DNA of 46,440 nt from Saccharofermentans sp. Its GTDB lineage: Bacteria; Bacillota; Clostridia; Saccharofermentanales; Saccharofermentanaceae. The stretch is taken from contig JAKSRK010000008.1 in the NCBI GenBank assembly GCA_024403655.1, positions 1 to 46,440 on the forward strand, written 5' to 3'. The translations under genes were made by a program, and so were the position numbers. Shown piece by piece: positions 35,623-46,440 of this stretch (positions are counted from its first letter, which is position 1; each line of letters starts with the position of its first letter). The notes beneath the pieces were generated by a model, which saw only the letters and a list, made by a program, of their open reading frames with translations, did no database searches and was not told where the DNA came from.

Positions 35623-36492
35623 TTACTTACCGATAACTCCTGCTGCACCGAGGATAAGAACAAGAATACCGAGTGCGATTCTGTAGTAACCGAATACCTT
35701 GAAGTCGTGCTTTCTAATGTAGCTTAAAAGCCACTTAATGATTATAAAAGAAACTACAAAAGCTACTACCATACCTGTAATAAGCATAGCCCATTCAGCC
35801 TTGGCAATCTCACCTTCATACTTAACAAGCTTAAGAAGACTTGCACCAAGCATAACGGGAATAGCCATATAGAAAGTAAACTTAGCAGCTACGTCTCTTC
35901 TGATGCCGATAGAAAGCGATCCTACGATGGTAGAACCCGATCTTGATACTCCGGGAAAGACAGCAGCTATAAGCTGGAAAATACCGATTATAAAGGCCGC
36001 AGGATAGGAAATACGATCCATATCCTTTACTATGAACTCCTTGCCCTTTATATAGTTCTCAACGATGATAAAAGCTATACCGAATACAATAAGGGATATT
36101 GCAACGCAAATATAGTTCATGAAGATCTTCTCTAAGACATCATCGAATAAGACACCAACAACTGCTGCAGGAATACAGGCAACAAGAATCTTAAACCACA
36201 TGGAGAACTTATCTGCCATCACGTATCTGCCTATTCCCTCTTTCTTCCAAGGCTTCTTATTATCCTTCAAACCAAAAGGCCATATATCCTTCCAGAAGAC
36301 CAGCACAACAGCCAGAATAGCACCGAGCTGAATAACAACAAGATATAAGTCATTAAAGAACTGCTCAGATACATTAAGCTTAAAGAACTCATTAAAAAGA
36401 ATCATGTGTCCGGTAGAACTGATAGGAAGCCATTCAGTTATTCCTTCTACAATACCGAACAAAACTGCAATAAAGAAATCTGCAATACTCAT
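35623..36492 (-). CDS. uppP: Undecaprenyl-diphosphatase
   Basis: Removes a phosphate from undecaprenyl diphosphate to recycle the lipid carrier for peptidoglycan and other wall polymers; loss or excess changes bacitracin sensitivity in known species. The 289-residue multi-pass membrane protein has both family motifs: EGITEWLPISSTGH near the N-terminus and PGVSRSGSTIVGSL (about 185). The TM pattern is typical of the BacA family. It is a single gene that converges on gltA. Confidence 0.96.
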   Translation of the reverse strand: MSIADFFIAVLFGIVEGITEWLPISSTGHMILFNEFFKLNVSEQFFNDLYLVVIQLGAILAVVLVFWKDIWPFGLKDNKKPWKKEGIGRYVMADKFSMWFKILVACIPAAVVGVLFDDVLEKIFMNYICVAISLIVFGIAFIIVENYIKGKEFIVKDMDRISYPAAFIIGIFQLIAAVFPGVSRSGSTIVGSLSIGIRRDVAAKFTFYMAIPVMLGASLLKLVKYEGEIAKAEWAMLITGMVVAFVVSFIIIKWLLSYIRKHDFKVFGYYRIALGILVLILGAAGVIGK

Positions 36493-36581
36493 AAATTACT
36501 CCATTCATTAAATACCATAACATTATACCCAAAAGGTTAATATCTCCCAAATTCAAATGGGTAAAAAATCGGGCAAAGAAA

Positions 36582-36602
36582 AAGACCTTCAAAGAAGGTC
36601 TT
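36582..36602 (-). terminator. Terminator of the tRNA transcript
   Basis: On the minus strand, GAAGACCTTC-type pairing (AAGACCTTC 36582-36590 with GAAGGTCTT 36594-36602, 3-base loop) is followed by TTTCTTT, directly after the tRNA-Tyr CCA end. Confidence 0.88.
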
Positions 36603-36606
36603 CATC

Positions 36607-36691
36607 TGGTGGGAAGAGGTGGATTCGAACCACCGAAGCTGATAGCGACAGATTTACAGTCTGTTCCCTTTGGCCACTCGGGAATCTTCCC
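36607..36691 (-). tRNA. tRNA-Tyr (GTA)
   Basis: On the minus strand, an 85-base gene with acceptor GGGAAGA / TCTTCCC, anticodon GTA in CTGTAAATC, a long variable arm typical of bacterial tRNA-Tyr, TTCGAATCC in the T arm and an encoded CCA end. Confidence 0.97.
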
Positions 36692-36720
36692 ATATTCAAT
36701 TGTATACGTCCTATAGTGTT

Positions 36721-36797
36721 TGGTGGTCCTTCAGGGACTCGAACCCGGGACCTACCGGTTATGAGCCGGGAGCTCTAACCAACTGAGCTAAAGGACC
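36721..36797 (-). tRNA. tRNA with CAT anticodon (Met elongator or Ile2)
   Basis: A 77-base gene on the minus strand, acceptor GGTCCTT / AAGGACC, anticodon CAT in GGCTCATAACC, TTCGAGTCC in the T arm, CCA encoded. The TTTAGCTCAGTTGGTTAGAGC D arm and the anticodon stem resemble the lysidine-modified tRNA-Ile (CAU read as AUA) of Firmicutes, but an elongator Met tRNA is equally allowed. It lies 29 bases upstream of tRNA-Tyr in one transcript. Confidence 0.93.
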
Positions 36798-36825
36798 ACG
36801 TTCAACACTAAGTGTGCGTTAGCTC

Positions 36826-36872
36826 AAACGCTTGATTAGTATACTTATACTGACAGGTGAAGTCAAGCGTTT
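36826..36872. repeat. 10-bp inverted repeat enclosing the tRNA promoter
   Basis: AAACGCTTGA (36826-36835) and TCAAGCGTTT (36863-36872) are perfect inverted copies; the right arm overlaps the -35, the left arm lies at about +1 to +10. On the plus strand it is followed by a T run, but no plus-strand gene lies upstream. Confidence 0.8.
36838..36866 (-). promoter_or_regulatory. Promoter of the tRNA genes
   Basis: On the minus strand, TTGACT (-35) and TATACT (-10) are 17 bases apart, each one base from consensus. The start would fall about 35 bases before the CAT-anticodon tRNA. Confidence 0.88.
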
Positions 36873-36895
36873 TTTGAAAATTTTTGAAAGAAATT

Positions 36896-39367
<2,472 letters not shown>

Positions 39368-39368
<1 letters not shown>

Positions 39369-40867
39369 CAGAGTTTACCGTCCATCTCCGTTAATGCTTT
39401 CTTCAATGTCTCAATATCTTCCTTCTCAAAGAAGTTATCTTCGATTCTCTGAATAAAGTCAGAATAGTTCTGCTCAAGATGTTCAAAGAGATTATTCTCA
39501 TATTCAGATACCTTATCTACGGGAACCTTATCAAGATATCCGTTGATTACCGCATAAACGATAGCTACCTGACATCCCATTGATACGGGAGAATTTCTCT
39601 TCTGCTTAAGAACCTCAACGATTCTCTCACCGAGAGCAAGACGTGCCTTTGTGTCTGCATCAAGGTCAGAACCGAACTGAGCGAAGTACTGAAGTTCTCT
39701 GTACTGTGAATACAGAAGCTTCAATGTACCGGATACCTTCTTCATACCCTTAAGCTGAGCTGATCCACCAACACGGCTTACTGAGATACCGGGGTTAATA
39801 GCGGGCATGATACCTGCATGGAACAATTCAGTCTCAAGGAAGATCTGACCATCTGTAATAGATATAACGTTAGTCGGAATATACGCCGATACGTCTCCGG
39901 CCTGTGTCTCGATAATGGGAAGAGCCGTAATTGATCCGCCGCCGAATTCGGGAGCTACGCATGCCGCTCTCTCAAGAAGTCTTGAATGGAGGTAGAATAC
40001 GTCACCGGGATAAGCTTCTCGTCCCGGAGGTCTTCTGATAAGAAGTGACATGGCTCTGTATGCAACAGCGTGCTTGGAAAGATCATCGTAAATGATAAGA
40101 ACGTCCTTACCCTGCTCTCTGAAATACTCAGCCATTGCACATCCTGAATAAGGAGCTACATACTGCAAAGGAGCACTCTCCGAAGCAGATGCTGATACGA
40201 TAATCGTATATTCCATAGCGCCGGCTCTCATAAGTTCCTGAGCAAGCTGAACTACTGATGTATTCTTCTGACCGATGGCAACGTAAATACAGATAACACC
40301 GGAATTCTTCTGATTGATAATTGTATCTACGGCAATCTCTGTCTTACCGGTCTGTCTGTCGCCTATAAGAAGCTCACGCTGTCCACGTCCGATAGGAATC
40401 ATGGAGTCGATAGCCTTAATTCCGGTCTGCATGGGAACAGATACGCTCTGTCTCTCAAGAATTCCGGGAGCTTCTGACTCGATGGGACGAGTAGCAGCTG
40501 CTTCAATGGGGCCCTTACCGTCAATAGGTGAACCGAGAGCGTTAACAACACGGCCAAGGAATGCTTCACCAACGGGAACTGACAATACCTTACCTGTTCT
40601 TCTAACTACCGTTCCTTCACGAATATCATTTGTATCGGAAAGGATAGCAACGGATACGGTCTCATCCTCTAAGTTCTGAGCCATTCCTATACTTCCGTCA
40701 TCGAACTCCAAAAGCTCACTGGCCATACATTCTCTGAGGCCGTAGACACTTGCGATACCGTCACCTACAACGACAACAGTACCTGTCTCGCTCATCTCGA
40801 CGCCGGACTTATAGTTCTTAATCTGTTCCTTAATAATATTACTAATAACGTCAGCACTTTGTATCAT
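39368..40867 (-). CDS. atpA: ATP synthase alpha subunit
   Basis: The non-catalytic nucleotide-binding subunit of F1. The 499 residues contain the P-loop [15 protein letters not shown] (about 170), the [16 protein letters not shown] block, [15 protein letters not shown] and [20 protein letters not shown], and the arginine-finger region [10 protein letters not shown]. The start overlaps atpH as ATGA. Length and order are normal. Confidence 0.98.
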
Positions 40868-41394
40868 TGTTCAATTGCTTCCTTTATTTCTTTCAGTTTG
40901 TGTCTCAAACTACCGTCATATCTGTAGTTGTCCATCTCAACGATAATACCGCCCATAAGTTTGGGATCGATTTTATATCTGATATAGACCTTATGACCTG
41001 ACCTTTTGGTAAGAGCTTCCTTAAGTCTGGTCTTCTCTTCTTCGGTAAGTTCGACGGCACTGGTTACATAAGCATCAGACTTGGCAGTACTCTCACGATA
41101 TAAAACTCTGAAAGCTTCTATCGCATCGAAGATATATCTTACGTGACCCTTTAAAGTCATGACCGTAAGCATACCGAGAACATGGTCATTAACCTGACCG
41201 CCAAAACTCTGATTAAGAGCCTCAAGCCTCTCGGAAGAAGGGATTGCCGGTGACATAAGAAAATCAATATACGCGCGCTCTCTTCTGAAAACTCTCTTTA
41301 CAACAGCAAGAGAATCGTAAATCTCATTTCTTATATCTTCTTCAAGAGAAATCTCGAAGATAGCCGTAGCATACTCTCTGCCCGTCTCATTCAT
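40864..41394 (-). CDS. atpH: ATP synthase delta subunit
   Basis: Links F1 to the peripheral stalk b. The 176-residue protein has the OSCP/delta pattern: an N-terminal helical domain ([31 protein letters not shown]) and a C-terminal part ending in [20 protein letters not shown] with the GG turn and SLRHKL. It overlaps atpF (ATGA) and atpA (ATGA), so translation is coupled on both sides. Confidence 0.96.
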   Translation of the reverse strand: MNETGREYATAIFEISLEEDIRNEIYDSLAVVKRVFRRERAYIDFLMSPAIPSSERLEALNQSFGGQVNDHVLGMLTVMTLKGHVRYIFDAIEAFRVLYRESTAKSDAYVTSAVELTEEEKTRLKEALTKRSGHKVYIRYKIDPKLMGGIIVEMDNYRYDGSLRHKLKEIKEAIEQ

Positions 41395-41894
41395 GAGATA
41401 TCACCTATATCCTGTAAGAACTCATCGATCATCTCTCTGTGATCCTGCTCATTGATTTCACGCTTAAGCATCTTCTTGGTAAGAACTGAAGAAAGGTCGA
41501 TAATCTCTCTTCTGATTCCTTCCTGTGCTTTCTTCTGCTCAAGCTCTGCATCAATCTTAGCCTGTCTCAAGATACCGTCAGCTCTTTCCTGAGCATTTCC
41601 GATAATGACATCAGATCTCTTATCGGCCTTGGCAACGGCCTTCTTGATAATCTCATCTGCTTCTTTGTCTGCAGTAGAAAGTTTACTCTCCCACAGAGCC
41701 TTATCGGCAGATGCAGCCTTCTTCTGTTCATTAGCTTCCTCAATAATTCCGGCAGCAAGAGCTTCTCTCTCGGCTACCATCTTCTTAACGGGCTCGAACA
41801 GGAACTTCTTCACAATGAAGAAAAGAATTATCAGATTGCAAAATGAAATCAGTATCTGCCAGATATTGATCGAAATAATATCAAGCGTTTGCAT
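41391..41894 (-). CDS. atpF: ATP synthase b subunit
   Basis: The peripheral stalk. The 167 residues have one N-terminal TM segment (about 12-30, ILISFCNLIILFFIVKKF) and a long charged helix (KMVAEREALAAGIIEEANEQ onward) that would form the b-b' coiled coil. Only one b-type gene is present, so the stalk is likely a homodimer. It follows atpE by 11 bases. Confidence 0.95.
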   Translation of the reverse strand: MQTLDIISINIWQILISFCNLIILFFIVKKFLFEPVKKMVAEREALAAGIIEEANEQKKAASADKALWESKLSTADKEADEIIKKAVAKADKRSDVIIGNAQERADGILRQAKIDAELEQKKAQEGIRREIIDLSSVLTKKMLKREINEQDHREMIDEFLQDIGDIS

Positions 41895-41905
41895 CTTATA
41901 ACCTC

Positions 41906-43089
<1,184 letters not shown>

Positions 43090-43100
<11 letters not shown>

Positions 43101-43506
43101 TCTGTTCACCGCCTTCGGAAGTTGTCTGATTCTTCAATTTGAATCCGCGAATAAAAATCGCTACATTCGGGAAAAAGAGAGGAACAATCACGGCTATATC
43201 GTTAAAGCACTTAAAGTAAATGCCCAGACCGCAGATAAGAATAACCATGAGGAAGCGATAAGTCTTGGACAGCTTCATATAAGCGCCCATATCCTTCTCA
43301 TCCTTAGTCATGGCCTTTGTAACCGTAACTCCGAGAAGGAAAAAGTTAACTATCGCAACCAGCGCCGAAAGGATATTGCCGAGAAGAACAGTTATGTCCC
43401 ACTTACCAATGATAAGGAAGACAGCCTGCAACAGGACGCTTAAGATAGCGACAAATGCTGCAACATAACGTGTCTCTGCGATCACTGTCGGATCGATTCT
43501 CTTCAT
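43090..43506 (-). CDS. atpI: AtpI-like small membrane protein
   Basis: A 138-residue protein with four hydrophobic segments and a short charged loop (KAMTKDEKDMGAYMKLSK). First gene of the atp operon, which is the usual place of atpI. AtpI-type proteins help assemble the c-ring or carry ions in other bacteria; here the call rests on position and topology more than on sequence identity. The ATG has AGAGAGGG upstream. Confidence 0.82.
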
Positions 43507-43535
43507 CTTTACCCTCTCTTTCTTATTCGTAAAAG

Positions 43536-43544
43536 ATTATAACA
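43536..43544 (-). promoter_or_regulatory. Extended -10 promoter of the atp operon
   Basis: On the minus strand, TGTTATAAT (TGn plus perfect -10) lies about 30 bases before the atpI ATG. A weak -35 (TTTGTA) is 17 bases upstream. Confidence 0.72.
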
Positions 43545-43568
43545 TAAGGCTTAATCTCTACAAACAAA

Positions 43569-43605
43569 AAAGGCAATCTTCCTCATAAACAGGAAGACCG
43601 CCTTT
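43569..43605 (-). terminator. Minus-strand terminator upstream of the atp promoter
   Basis: On the minus strand, AAAGGC...AGGAAGA-type pairing (43569-43583 with 43591-43605: AAAGGC/GCCTTT and TCTTCCT/AGGAAGA around CATAAAC) ends in a T6 run. No minus-strand gene is seen for over 2 kb upstream of it, so its source gene is unclear. Confidence 0.8.
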
Positions 43606-43793
43606 GGTCAACAAGAACTTTACCATACTAATTACGATTTGTCATTCAAAATTTTCACAAGTTAAGAGTAATTATCAGTTCACCCTCCTCATGGCAATAC
43701 TATGAACTTCTAAGTTTAATAATCGGGTTAATTAAATTATGAATCAAATCTGATAAAATATTTAAAAGTTTTGACGAAGGATAAGGATTACAA
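43606..43793. other. Non-coding stretch with no clear gene
   Basis: About 190 AT-rich bases between the orphan terminator and the first paralog. It holds the weak extended -10 TGATAAAAT before the gene at 43794 and a GAGGAGGG purine run on the minus strand that leads only to a six-codon frame. No gene is supported. Confidence 0.5.
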
Positions 43794-44438
43794 ATGGACA
43801 GCGAGGAATTATTAGGTTTACTTGAAATAATCGGCTTTTTTGTTGTATGGTTCGGAGTAGGATTCGGTCTTTCATTTCCGTTTACTGCTCTTGTAAAAAA
43901 GCATCCCAAGCTTTATACGCCTCTTAATCTTCTGATAACCCTCTATCCCTACGGATATATGCTTACTATTCTGGCTGTTTTTCTTATCGATGAAGACGCC
44001 GGAATCTTACCGTTCATAGTATTCCTGATTCTTCATCCTATTATCTGGGCCTCTTTGATCATGGACTTCCGAGTAAGGAAATCAGTAAACTGTAAGACAG
44101 TTTCTACCCTTAGCATGGTTAACAAACTTGTTCATATTCCGGCATATATATTCCATTTTGTTATGGGATTGTTTGGATCACTTCTTAGTGTCTGGGGAAT
44201 CGGATTTGTCCTCTTTGCAATTATCATCGATCTGATTACAATTGCTATCTCAGGTACATTCAGCCTTATAGCAACGGTATCTCTATATAAGCAAAAGAAG
44301 ATTACATTACCGGTAGCTATTGCGGCTTCAATTGCATCTTACATCTACTGCATCGACTTAGTAGCAGTTATTGTTGTTAAAATAATGGTGTCAAATGCCG
44401 AGAAGACAACTCAAACATCAATAGATACACAGCTGTAA
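43794..44438 (+). CDS. Multi-pass membrane protein of unknown function (tandem paralog 1)
   Basis: A 214-residue protein with about five hydrophobic segments and short loops. I do not recognise the family. It shares long blocks with the next gene: LVKKHPKLYTPLNLLIT, a HPIIWASLIMDFR block, KTVSTLSMVNKLVHIPAYIF, and IASYIYCIDLVAVIVVKI. The ATG has AAGGATT nearby as ribosome site. No catalytic residues stand out; a lipid- or small-molecule-handling or immunity-type membrane role is possible but unsupported. Confidence 0.82.
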   Translation: MDSEELLGLLEIIGFFVVWFGVGFGLSFPFTALVKKHPKLYTPLNLLITLYPYGYMLTILAVFLIDEDAGILPFIVFLILHPIIWASLIMDFRVRKSVNCKTVSTLSMVNKLVHIPAYIFHFVMGLFGSLLSVWGIGFVLFAIIIDLITIAISGTFSLIATVSLYKQKKITLPVAIAASIASYIYCIDLVAVIVVKIMVSNAEKTTQTSIDTQL

Positions 44439-44460
44439 GAGCTTGCGTAAAAATTCAACT

Positions 44461-44513
44461 ACAGTTCGATAATATAGATTAACCAAACATCGTAGACTTG
44501 TACATGAGAATCG
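44461..44513. repeat. Intergenic repeat copy 1 of the tandem duplication
   Basis: Starts with ACAGTTCGAT and runs to about AGAATCGGAA. Aligned with 45395-45450 it shares ACAGTTCGAT, TATA, CC-AAC, TCGTAGA and AGAA at matching spacing. It lies between the two paralogs. Confidence 0.6.
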
Positions 44514-44661
44514 GAAACTAATTGAATCTTACTAGTAAATTTCTCAGAGTTTTATCTATTACTTCTGAAAACCACATAAATAGACCAATGACTTTTCTTT
44601 ATGTAAAAAATACGATATTCTGTTAGTATTGATGAAAAACGACGTGGGATAGATATTACAA

Positions 44662-45351
44662 ATGGACAAAACGATTTTAATGATTTTACTGGGAATAGTG
44701 GGCTTATTTTTTGTAGTTCTGCTACTCGGAATCTTACTTGCCTTCCCTTTTACTGCTCTTGTAAAAAGACATCCAAAGCTCTATACGCTTCTTAATCTTA
44801 CGATAACCATCTATCCATATTTATTTACTATAATATTATCTGCCATGACATTTCTGAACGTTCAGAATTCCATATTCTTTCGATTAATAGAAAATATGGA
44901 ATTTCAAAACAAAGAAGCCGTATACGGATTCATACCAATATTAGTATGCTTGGCTATTCAGCCTATAATCTGGGCTTCCTTAAGCATGGACTTCAGGTTA
45001 TTAAATTCGGCTAACACCAAAACAGTCTCTACCCTTAGTGTAGTAAATAAAATTGTTCATATTCCGGCATATATCTTCATTTTCATACTTGGGGCAGTAG
45101 GATTTCTAAGTTTATGGGGTGCAGCATTTGGCCTAATTGCAATTATCATCGATCTTATTTACATCACTTTCTCAGGTACATTCAGCCTTGCTGCAAATCT
45201 TACTCTTTATAAACAAAAGAAGATTTCCTTACCTGTAGCAATTATTGCATCAATTGCGTCCTACATTTACTGCATCGACATAATAGCGGTTATTGTTGTA
45301 AAGATAATAGCTTCCCAAGCCGAGAAAGCTAATCAGCAGACAGTAAACTGA
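44662..45351 (+). CDS. Multi-pass membrane protein of unknown function (tandem paralog 2)
   Basis: A 229-residue protein, clearly homologous to the gene at 43794 by eye (LVKRHPKLYTLLNLTITIYP, QPIIWASLSMDFRLL, KTVSTLSVVNKIVHIPAYIF, IASYIYCIDIIAVIVVKI), with a longer second loop. Upstream bases are similar too (GATATTACAA before ATGGACA in this copy, GGATTACAAATGGACA in the other), so the duplication includes the start region. Function unknown. Confidence 0.82.
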   Translation: MDKTILMILLGIVGLFFVVLLLGILLAFPFTALVKRHPKLYTLLNLTITIYPYLFTIILSAMTFLNVQNSIFFRLIENMEFQNKEAVYGFIPILVCLAIQPIIWASLSMDFRLLNSANTKTVSTLSVVNKIVHIPAYIFIFILGAVGFLSLWGAAFGLIAIIIDLIYITFSGTFSLAANLTLYKQKKISLPVAIIASIASYIYCIDIIAVIVVKIIASQAEKANQQTVN

Positions 45352-45394
45352 ACGAAACTTACACAACTGTAAGATATAACGTCAGAAATGAAAG

Positions 45395-45450
45395 ACAGTT
45401 CGATGTTATAAGTCAGCCTAACTTCGTAGAATTGAATCATAAGAAATACG
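45395..45450. repeat. Intergenic repeat copy 2 of the tandem duplication
   Basis: Starts with ACAGTTCGAT, includes TCGTAGA and ends near AAGAAATACG. It follows paralog 2 as copy 1 follows paralog 1, and ends just before the ribosome site of the gene at 45467. Confidence 0.6.
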
Positions 45451-45466
45451 AAGGACGGACTCGACT

Positions 45467-45781
45467 ATGACAGAGACAGTAAGAAAGACATTAAATCTTG
45501 AGATGAATAAGAGCTTCTACAATAAGGCTGACTGCCTTATCGAAGCAAAGAAGATTGTTGATTCACAGGAAATCACAGGCATGACAGTTCATCAGATTGC
45601 TGAAGAAATCTATACACATGCATTTGTATTCTTTAACTTCCATTTCCTCCCTGCAAAGGTTCGTGAGACAGCTCTTGCTCGTCGCATTTTCAATTCAGCA
45701 GCAAACGGTGTTGATCTTGAGGATAACGGAGACACATTAAAGAGAAGAATCTGCTATTCATTAATCTGGGCTTTCTGCTGA
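45467..45781 (+). CDS. Small protein of unknown function
   Basis: A 104-residue soluble protein: MTETVRKTLNLEMNKSF at the N-terminus, a mixed charged middle (KKIVDSQEITGMTVHQIAEE), and a C-terminus ending LKRRICYSLIWAFC. I do not recognise it. GAAGGACGG lies about 8 bases before the ATG. It sits directly behind the second duplication copy, so it may belong to the same accessory block. Confidence 0.6.
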   Translation: MTETVRKTLNLEMNKSFYNKADCLIEAKKIVDSQEITGMTVHQIAEEIYTHAFVFFNFHFLPAKVRETALARRIFNSAANGVDLEDNGDTLKRRICYSLIWAFC

Positions 45782-45790
45782 ACCCAAACA

Positions 45791-45883
45791 CTTGGACTCT
45801 TTTAACTTCTCTTTGAAATCATCGCCAAATTAGCTACTCTTTCTGAATCAGTAAACTTGGGCCTGTAGGAGTCCAAGCAGAAA
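45791..45883. other. Structured non-coding region
   Basis: CTTGGACTC (45791-45799) and GAGTCCAAG (45869-45877) are perfect inverted copies 69 bases apart. Within it CTTGG/CCAAG and TTTCTG/CAGAAA (45840-45845 with 45878-45883) allow other pairings. No T run follows on the plus strand. It may be a folded RNA at the 3' end of the gene at 45467. Confidence 0.45.
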
Positions 45884-45941
45884 AAACAAATATAACAACA
45901 ATTAATGTTGTATTAGTATTTTCACCTATACCTGAACTGAT

Positions 45942-46358
45942 TTAGCTCAATTCTTTAACTGTCTTCACTGTTAACTGAACTATTCGTATGATACTGAAAA
46001 CCAAAAGGAATAAATCGATACATATGAATAATACTGTCATCCATAAGCATGGGTATCCTTCTATTCCTGCCAAAAAGTATCCAACAAAACTTGCAAGTGC
46101 ACTAACAACACTTAATACAATCACTGCAATATAAATACCTACGCGATCAAATATTCCCGCAAAAACAAATGCGAAAGAAGCATAACCTTCTCCAAACACC
46201 ATAGAAAGTGCTGTTATCACAAATGCCCCAATAACACTCCACTGCGTAACTTCTTCCAAATGCGCAGAAATAATAGTTGCTACAATATGGGAAATAATCT
46301 GAACAACAATAGGAATAAGATATAGCATTATCCTATTTGATCTATGTTTCTTCTCCAT
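45942..46358 (-). CDS. Small multi-pass membrane protein of unknown function
   Basis: A 138-residue protein with four hydrophobic segments (YLIPIVVQIISHIVATI, VIGAFVITALSMVFG, IYIAVIVLSVVSALASF, LFICIDLFLLVFSII) and a basic start. I do not recognise a family. I chose the ATG at 46358 because GGAG lies 6 bases upstream; the in-frame TTG at 46370 overlaps that site. The stop is convergent with the gene at 45467. Confidence 0.7.
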   Translation of the reverse strand: MEKKHRSNRIMLYLIPIVVQIISHIVATIISAHLEEVTQWSVIGAFVITALSMVFGEGYASFAFVFAGIFDRVGIYIAVIVLSVVSALASFVGYFLAGIEGYPCLWMTVLFICIDLFLLVFSIIRIVQLTVKTVKELS

Positions 46359-46440
46359 ACTGTTCTCCAAGTTACAAACGTCATATTTGTAGTTAGTATA
46401 ATCGAAATCAATATAATTAGAATGATATTTTTCGATTATT

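Noticed and set aside
36826..36872. A standard terminator for the atp operon
   Set aside because: On the atp strand the stem is not followed by a T run; the T run is on the other strand, where no gene reads in.
43700..43909. A 69-codon minus-strand frame that might own the orphan terminator
   Set aside because: It overlaps the start of the plus-strand paralog and shows no protein-like composition or ribosome site.

Overview
The window looks like a chromosomal segment of a Gram-positive anaerobe of the class Clostridia. The evidence is the miaB-mutS-mutL-miaA cluster, a Leu-type T-box, LexA with a Gram-positive SOS box, LCP and LTA-synthase-like envelope genes, lipoproteins, and an F-type ATP synthase whose c subunit carries a Na+-type ion site. 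No rRNA, IS element, CRISPR array or prophage was seen. The species cannot be named from the sequence alone.  Layout. 1-4300: envelope genes, namely a degenerate PP2C-like membrane protein, an LCP ligase and a YerB/DUF3048 lipoprotein. 4440-5854: glutamate dehydrogenase. 6003-8264: a three-gene unit (sigma-region-4-like protein, unknown protein, one-span membrane protein) divergent from lexA, with a SOS box between them. 8494-10431: a cytoplasmic LacI-like sensor fused to an intact GGDEF domain. 10569-17663: the miaB-mutS-mutL-miaA operon. 17733-19142: a D,D-carboxypeptidase-like protein lacking its SxxK catalytic motif. 19228-22290: T-box, leuA, glf. 22320-26126: a 1268-residue LacI-like / degenerate GGDEF / EAL / beta-helix-like fusion. 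26201-31205: an overlapping gene string (LTA-synthase-like, nucleosidase-like, SPL-like radical SAM, SDR). 31342-32841: three pilin-like genes. 33033-35544: a DUF4349 lipoprotein and citrate synthase. 35623-36797: uppP and two tRNAs. 36896-43506: the whole F1Fo ATP synthase operon. 43794-46358: small membrane and unknown genes, including a tandem duplication, which is the most accessory-looking part.  How it fits together. Most of the window is housekeeping: mismatch repair with tRNA i6A/ms2i6A modification, amino-acid metabolism (gdhA, leuA, citrate synthase), wall assembly (LCP, uppP, LTA-synthase-like) and energy coupling. The less ordinary layer is made of (i) two soluble sensor proteins that join sugar-binding-type LacI folds without a DNA-binding domain to c-di-GMP synthesis and breakdown, one carrying a C-terminal beta-helix-like repeat domain; (ii) two predicted pseudo-enzymes (PP2C-like and D,D-carboxypeptidase-like) attached to the membrane; (iii) a probable SOS-controlled operon of unknown function; (iv) a translationally coupled radical SAM / SDR / nucleosidase set; and (v) an ATP synthase with a two-carboxylate c subunit and an epsilon subunit that lacks its C-terminal helices.
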